DNA of 64,000 nucleotides. It comes from Selenomonas sp. AE3005. Lineage in GTDB: Bacteria > Bacillota > Negativicutes > Selenomonadales > Selenomonadaceae. Numbering within the stretch: the stretch's first letter is position 1; every line of letters starts with the position of its first letter. The position numbers were made by a program, and so were the translations under genes. Below, in pieces: positions 60,769 to 64,000 of the stretch. The notes beneath the pieces were generated by a model. That model saw nothing but the letters and a program-made list of their open reading frames with translations. It ran no database searches and was not told where the DNA came from. The stretch spans positions 1-64,000 of the forward strand of contig NZ_CAJODG010000016.1 in the NCBI RefSeq assembly GCF_905233635.1, given 5' to 3'.

Positions 60769-61688
60769 ATGTGGACCTTGTGCAGGCAATAAAAAATCAT
60801 TTTGCCCTGCTGCATGACGGTCATATTTATCCAATGCACGATGAACTGCCCGGTGATTATAATGCCTGGGTAGTTCGTTGGAATGGGAAAATTGGTGTAG
60901 CCGTTCCCTACGATAGTGATGAACATGTATATTCCAGCTTTGCGGAAATCGAAGTAGAGTCATGTATCATCAATGGAGAACAGGTACTCTATCTGTTTAT
61001 CAATGCGGAAAATAATGACAAGCAGTGGCGTAGTCTGGCCTTTGCCAATATATGCGAAAATTTTGTGTCCCCTGGTGAGGACGGAAGCAACAGAGAACTG
61101 GTCACACATCACACGCAGGAATGGTGCGCCAAGTGGAAGGACCTTCTCGGAAATGCCAGCCGTGAAATTCCGGTTCATGCTGTAGTAGGTGAACTGATGG
61201 TATACCGCTGGCTTTTGCAACAGGGCCTAAAGCCCCAGTGGACAGCCAGCAACCGCAGTCGCTTGGATTTTATTACCGAAAATGCAGCCTGGGAAGTCAA
61301 GTCAACGCTGAGCCATACTGATTTACAGATAACTGTCAACGGTCAAAAGCAGTTGACAAGTCAACCGGATTGCCCGCTTAGTGTAATGTTTTGTCGCATG
61401 GAACCAAATCCCCAAGGCGAATCAGTAAACGATATGGTACAATCACTTACCACTTTAGGAGTTGATGAGACGTATCTGGAAAATGCCTTGTCCGGCCTGG
61501 GGTTAAAGCTGGGAGCTTTTGCCCGCAAGGAACGTTTTTCCTTGATAGAGATGCGACGCTATCCCGTCAATGATAAATTCCCCAGGTTGACAGAGGACAG
61601 CTTCGTGGGCGGCAAACTTCCTGATGGGATTATAAAGATTAAATATGTTATAGACTTGGCAAATCTTGAATATGAAGTGATTAAATAA
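60753..61688 (+). CDS. PD-(D/E)XK motif protein (DUF4420 family), probable nuclease
   Basis: A 311-aa protein of the DUF4420 (PF14390) type. The likely nuclease core is GELMVYRWLL (about 150-159), RLDFITENAAWEVKST (about 170-185; D and ExK of the motif) and QLTSQPDC near 200. It is the last gene of the operon, overlapping the methylase by 16 bp, and is the best candidate for the cutting activity of the system. The coding sequence contains one TGACAAGTCA (61354-61363). Confidence 0.85.
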   Translation: MEGSVNVDLVQAIKNHFALLHDGHIYPMHDELPGDYNAWVVRWNGKIGVAVPYDSDEHVYSSFAEIEVESCIINGEQVLYLFINAENNDKQWRSLAFANICENFVSPGEDGSNRELVTHHTQEWCAKWKDLLGNASREIPVHAVVGELMVYRWLLQQGLKPQWTASNRSRLDFITENAAWEVKSTLSHTDLQITVNGQKQLTSQPDCPLSVMFCRMEPNPQGESVNDMVQSLTTLGVDETYLENALSGLGLKLGAFARKERFSLIEMRRYPVNDKFPRLTEDSFVGGKLPDGIIKIKYVIDLANLEYEVIK

Positions 61689-61842
61689 AACTTTGCCGTT
61701 ATTAAAAGAGGGATCTAAAATTGAATGAGAAAATTCTGTCTAATGTTTCTTTACACTGCGTGTTTTTTTAGATATGCGGAATATTATGTAATACAATTTG
61801 ACATGGAGGTTTTTTAATGATTAACAACGAATATGTTTCATC

Positions 61843-61992
61843 GTAGAAACAAGCAAAGCTAACGACCTTGAGCCATTCCGCTACTTGACCTATTTATTGG
61901 AAAAACTGCCCAATATAAATTTTAAGATACATCCTGAAGTGCTGAAAGATTATCTTCCTTGGAGCAAAGAAGTTCAGCAGAAATGCAAATAA
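61843..61992 (+). pseudogene. IS66 family transposase C-terminal remnant
   Basis: The forward frame reads VETSKANDLEPFRYLTYL, then ends in LPWSKEVQQKCK before a TAA, the typical C-terminus of IS66 TnpC. The rest is missing. A nine-codon ORF with a good ribosome site (ATG 61818, GGAGG) runs straight into it, which suggests a deletion junction. Confidence 0.75.
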
Positions 61993-62066
61993 AGATGCGC
62001 CTGCCCATCTATACCGTGGTCAGGCTCGTTTCAGCTATTGATAACACCGGATGGTTTATCGCTTAC
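61993..62066 (+). mobile_element. IS66 right-end remnant
   Basis: The tail after the transposase stop ends in GGATGGTTTATCGCTTAC; CGCTTAC at 62060-62066 matches the complement of the GTAAGCG terminal repeat common in IS66 elements. Together with 61843-61992 this is a scar of an inactivated insertion sequence. Elsewhere in the 544-bp gap 61689-62232 no gene is supported. Confidence 0.55.
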
Positions 62067-62113
62067 GATTCAAGGTATGAAAGAGAATGATATCGATGAA
62101 TGATTTGTCAAAA

Positions 62114-62169
62114 TGACAAGTCAATTTCAGGGGGGCTGACAAGTCAAATTTTGACCTGTCGGCCTTTTG
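62114..62169 (+). repeat. TGACAAGTCA hairpin repeat, copy 2
   Basis: TGACAAGTCA at 62114-62123, then GGCTGACAAGTCAAA (62134-62148) pairing, with two differences, with TTTGACCTGTCGGCC (62150-62164), and TTTTGTT. Same design as 49285-49336. Confidence 0.65.
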
Positions 62170-62182
62170 TTGTGGGATTATC

Positions 62183-62211
62183 TTGACGGTATATCTCTGT
62201 AGCGATATACT
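62183..62211 (+). promoter_or_regulatory. Promoter with inverted-repeat operator of the DUF3990/XRE pair
   Basis: TTGACG (62183-62188) and TATACT (62206-62211) are 17 bp apart. A perfect inverted repeat, GTATATC (62189-62195) and GATATAC (62204-62210), fills the spacer and overlaps the -10. This is a classic autorepression site for a toxin-antitoxin unit. Confidence 0.75.
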
Positions 62212-62232
62212 AATCGTAAAGGGGGCAAGGAA

Positions 62233-62904
62233 ATGATTGTCTTTCATGGTTCGGAACATATTGTGGAGAAGCCTGTGTTTCATGGTGGCAAAAAGAACAA
62301 TGATTACGGTTATGGTTTTTACACGACAGAGAGCCTTGATTTGGCTAAGGAGTGGGCGTGTGCCAAGAATACGGATGGTTATGCGAATCGTTATGAGTTG
62401 GATATGGCGGGGCTGTCTGTCCTGAATCTGAACTCGTCGGAGTATAGCATCTTGAATTGGCTGGCCGTTTTGACGCATTACAGAAGTTACTGGCAAAATG
62501 GCAGCATTGCCGAAACGGCAAAAAAATATCTGCAGGAACATTTCTTTATCGACCCGGAGGAATACGATATTATCATTGGCTATCGGGCTGATGATTCCTA
62601 TTTCAGTTTTGCACAGGATTTTGTGGCTGGGACTATATCGTTGCAAAAGTTGTCGGAAGCAATGCGGCTGGGAAAGCTCGGTGAACAGATTGTGTTGAAA
62701 AGTGTAAGAGCCTACACAAAAATCCATTTCCAAGGTGCTGATTTTGCTGAGGCACAAAGATGGTATGATAAAAAGTCTGTTCGAGATAGAAAAGCACGGC
62801 GGGCGTATCGGAGAAGCAAAGGTGCAGGCGATGGTATTGCCGACATTTATATGCTGGACATTATGAGAGAGGGGATTACCAGTGGTGATTCGCGCTTACG
62901 ATGA
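62233..62904 (+). CDS. DUF3990 domain protein, probable toxin
   Basis: A 223-aa protein of the DUF3990 family. IVFHGSEHIV (2-11) and the GYGFYTT (about 26-32) segment resemble ADP-ribosyltransferase strands, so an NAD-using toxin activity is a reasonable guess, not proven. The C-terminus is strongly basic (KARRAYRRSK). It has a good ribosome site (AAGGGGGCAAGGAA) and overlaps the XRE gene by 23 bp. The decayed locus at 48815 is a distant relative. Confidence 0.75.
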   Translation: MIVFHGSEHIVEKPVFHGGKKNNDYGYGFYTTESLDLAKEWACAKNTDGYANRYELDMAGLSVLNLNSSEYSILNWLAVLTHYRSYWQNGSIAETAKKYLQEHFFIDPEEYDIIIGYRADDSYFSFAQDFVAGTISLQKLSEAMRLGKLGEQIVLKSVRAYTKIHFQGADFAEAQRWYDKKSVRDRKARRAYRRSKGAGDGIADIYMLDIMREGITSGDSRLR

Positions 62905-63526
62905 GCTATATTTATCCAGTGCCCAGAATATTTTAGGGCATGCTGTGGATTTTGCCGTGATGTCTTTAGAGATTGAGCCGGCTGTTTTTGGTAGTGCGTT
63001 GGCGGTCTCTGCCAGTGGAAAGCAGTTTGCGCAGGGAAACCCACGATATGTGGCAGGTATGAACGGCTGTGAATTTGCGCGGGAAGTATTGGCTGATGTG
63101 AAAATCTCGTATGCGGATACAGCGGATGCCATGTATCTGGATAAATCGCCGGAGTATTGGGCAGGCTGGGCTTTGGCTTATTATCAGTGGCAGGCGGATA
63201 TATCCTTTATGGAAATAATGAAGGCTGTCTCGTTGGATGATATCATTGGGATGTATCCGGTTTATCATGAAATGGATATAGAAAAGTTTGTTGAGCAGAT
63301 GAATCAACTGCTGAAGGCAGCATATCCTCATACGCGGTTGCGTAGGCATCGTGATAATTGCAGAATGTCGCAGGCAGAACTGGCGGAGGAATCCGGTGTG
63401 CCTTTGCGTCAAATTCAGCTTTTTGAACAGGGACAGCGGGATATCAATAAGACAGCTGCGGTTACATTATATAAACTTTCGAAGGCGTTGTGTTGCAGGA
63501 TGGAAGATTTACTGGAGTCTTTATAA
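62882..63526 (+). CDS. XRE-type helix-turn-helix protein, probable antitoxin
   Basis: A 214-aa protein whose C-terminal 65 residues are a Cro/C1 HTH (RMSQAELAEESGVPLRQI, about 161-178). The N-terminal part (about 1-145) is an unrecognised domain that may bind the DUF3990 protein. Two GTG codons (62882, 62885) are possible starts behind GAGGGG. Position, overlap and the promoter palindrome fit a toxin-antitoxin pair with the regulator second. Confidence 0.75.
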   Translation: MVIRAYDELYLSSAQNILGHAVDFAVMSLEIEPAVFGSALAVSASGKQFAQGNPRYVAGMNGCEFAREVLADVKISYADTADAMYLDKSPEYWAGWALAYYQWQADISFMEIMKAVSLDDIIGMYPVYHEMDIEKFVEQMNQLLKAAYPHTRLRRHRDNCRMSQAELAEESGVPLRQIQLFEQGQRDINKTAAVTLYKLSKALCCRMEDLLESL

Positions 63527-63600
63527 AGGAGTAGGAAATGCTTTATGGAGCGAAGATCAGATATTAGACTTAATGGAATAAAGTAGATAGGGAAAACGAA

Positions 63601-63637
63601 GGGCTGACATGTCAATTTGACTGTCAGCCACTTTTGG
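63601..63637. repeat. GGCTGACA/TGTCAGCC hairpin repeat, copy 3, likely bidirectional terminator
   Basis: GGCTGACA (63602-63609) pairs with TGTCAGCC (63622-63629), with TGACATGTCA inside and CTTTTGGG after. It separates the antitoxin gene from the convergent permease gene and is the third copy of this block in the accessory region. Confidence 0.65.
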
Positions 63638-63641
63638 GTTG

Positions 63642-64000
63642 CTATTGAATTGCCGTATACAGGTGTTGTGTCAGTATTCCGCCATATGTCATATAGAAAT
63701 GATAGTAGAGCAGCAGCAGTATCAGCACGGCGAGATTGCTGGCGGTGAAGGTCAGCAGGTAGTAGCCGGGTTTGCTGAAACGTGTTTGCAGGTAGGCTTT
63801 GAAGGAAATGACGCTGGCCATGGAGGCGATGATGGTGCCGAGGCCGCCGATGTTTACGCCGAGCAATAGCGGCGTGTAAGCGGTGGTGTAGTTGGCCAGC
63901 AGGACGGTGGCCGGTACGTTGCTGAGCAGCTGGCTTAAAAGAAGTGATACCCAAAACTCGTGGCCGCTGAGCATTTTGGCCGGCCAGCTTTGGAAAAATT
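63642..64000 (-). CDS. Anion permease of the ArsB/NhaD/SLC13-like superfamily, C-terminal part
   Basis: Only the last ~119 codons are in the window; the frame stays open through base 64000, so the gene continues beyond it. Hydrophobic helices and the motif LLSNVPATVLLANY are typical of the ion transporter superfamily (citrate, arsenite or Na+/H+ carriers). GVNIGGLGTIIASMASVI is the second conserved loop. The substrate is not known. Confidence 0.8.
   Translation of the reverse strand, partial: FFQSWPAKMLSGHEFWVSLLLSQLLSNVPATVLLANYTTAYTPLLLGVNIGGLGTIIASMASVISFKAYLQTRFSKPGYYLLTFTASNLAVLILLLLYYHFYMTYGGILTQHLYTAIQ

Noticed and set aside
1..64000. CRISPR arrays, tRNA or rRNA genes
   Set aside because: No regularly spaced repeats of CRISPR size, no tRNA cloverleaf or rRNA-like stretch was recognised on reading. 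A covariance-model scan would be needed to exclude a degenerate tRNA.

Overview
The window reads as a chromosomal segment of a Bacillota (Firmicutes) bacterium, most likely Negativicutes (Selenomonas-like). Evidence: Firmicute-type gene neighbourhoods (rny-ymdB-spoVS, pgeF-yggS-sepF-ylmH, divIVA-lspA-rluD-pyrR), strong Shine-Dalgarno sites, frequent TTG/GTG starts and CIRCE control of htpG. The genus is an inference; there is no rRNA, tRNA or CRISPR array in the window.

Layout. 0.2-5.3 kb: exported nucleotidase, radical SAM protein, D,D-carboxypeptidase, CorC/HlyC-type transporter. 5.5-11.4 kb: htpG behind a promoter and a perfect CIRCE, a MITE-like repeat, an AI-2E-type permease, an M48 protease, a P-loop kinase, a zinc-ribbon membrane protein. 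11.5-16.6 kb: rny, a conserved unknown, ymdB, spoVS, a PHP phosphoesterase and a P-loop/Asp23-like protein. 16.7-25.9 kb: a P-type ATPase relative that has lost its catalytic motifs, rodZ, ygiQ, nrdR, a B12-binding radical SAM protein, pgeF, yggS, sepF, ylmH. 26-29.3 kb: an AlbA/Schlafen-type regulator with its own repeat motifs and a Tat-type exported nucleotidase, sitting between ylmH and divIVA. 29.4-41.8 kb: divIVA, lspA, rluD, pyrR, a purine phosphoribosyltransferase, surE, ahcY, mtaD, ftsK, trmL, murB and a beta-CASP nuclease. 41.9-47.6 kb: a secreted mini-protein divergent from a two-component system, a second MITE copy, an Fsr-like MFS pump and rqcH.

47.7-63.6 kb is an accessory region. 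It holds a Fic protein, a decayed DUF3791/DUF3990 locus, a TIR-bounded GC-rich element, an XRE regulator and a nine-gene co-directional operon (50056-61688). That operon joins an EcoRII-type restriction-modification pair and Vsr to a Z1 helicase-like ATPase, a GHKL (MORC/MutL-like) ATPase, two poorly characterised proteins, a second cytosine methylase and a DUF4420 PD-(D/E)XK nuclease. After it come an IS66 scar and an intact DUF3990/XRE toxin-antitoxin-like pair. The window ends inside an anion-permease gene.

The most interesting locus is the Z1-GHKL-methylase-DUF4420 operon, which looks like an anti-phage system. Its general type (Z1 and MORC-like ATPases beside methylases) has been noted in comparative genomics, but the two middle proteins and the coupling to EcoRII are worth study. 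Other notable points are the MITE family carrying a mini-ORF, a TGACAAGTCA motif found eight times, the pseudo-P-type ATPase and several operator-like repeats.
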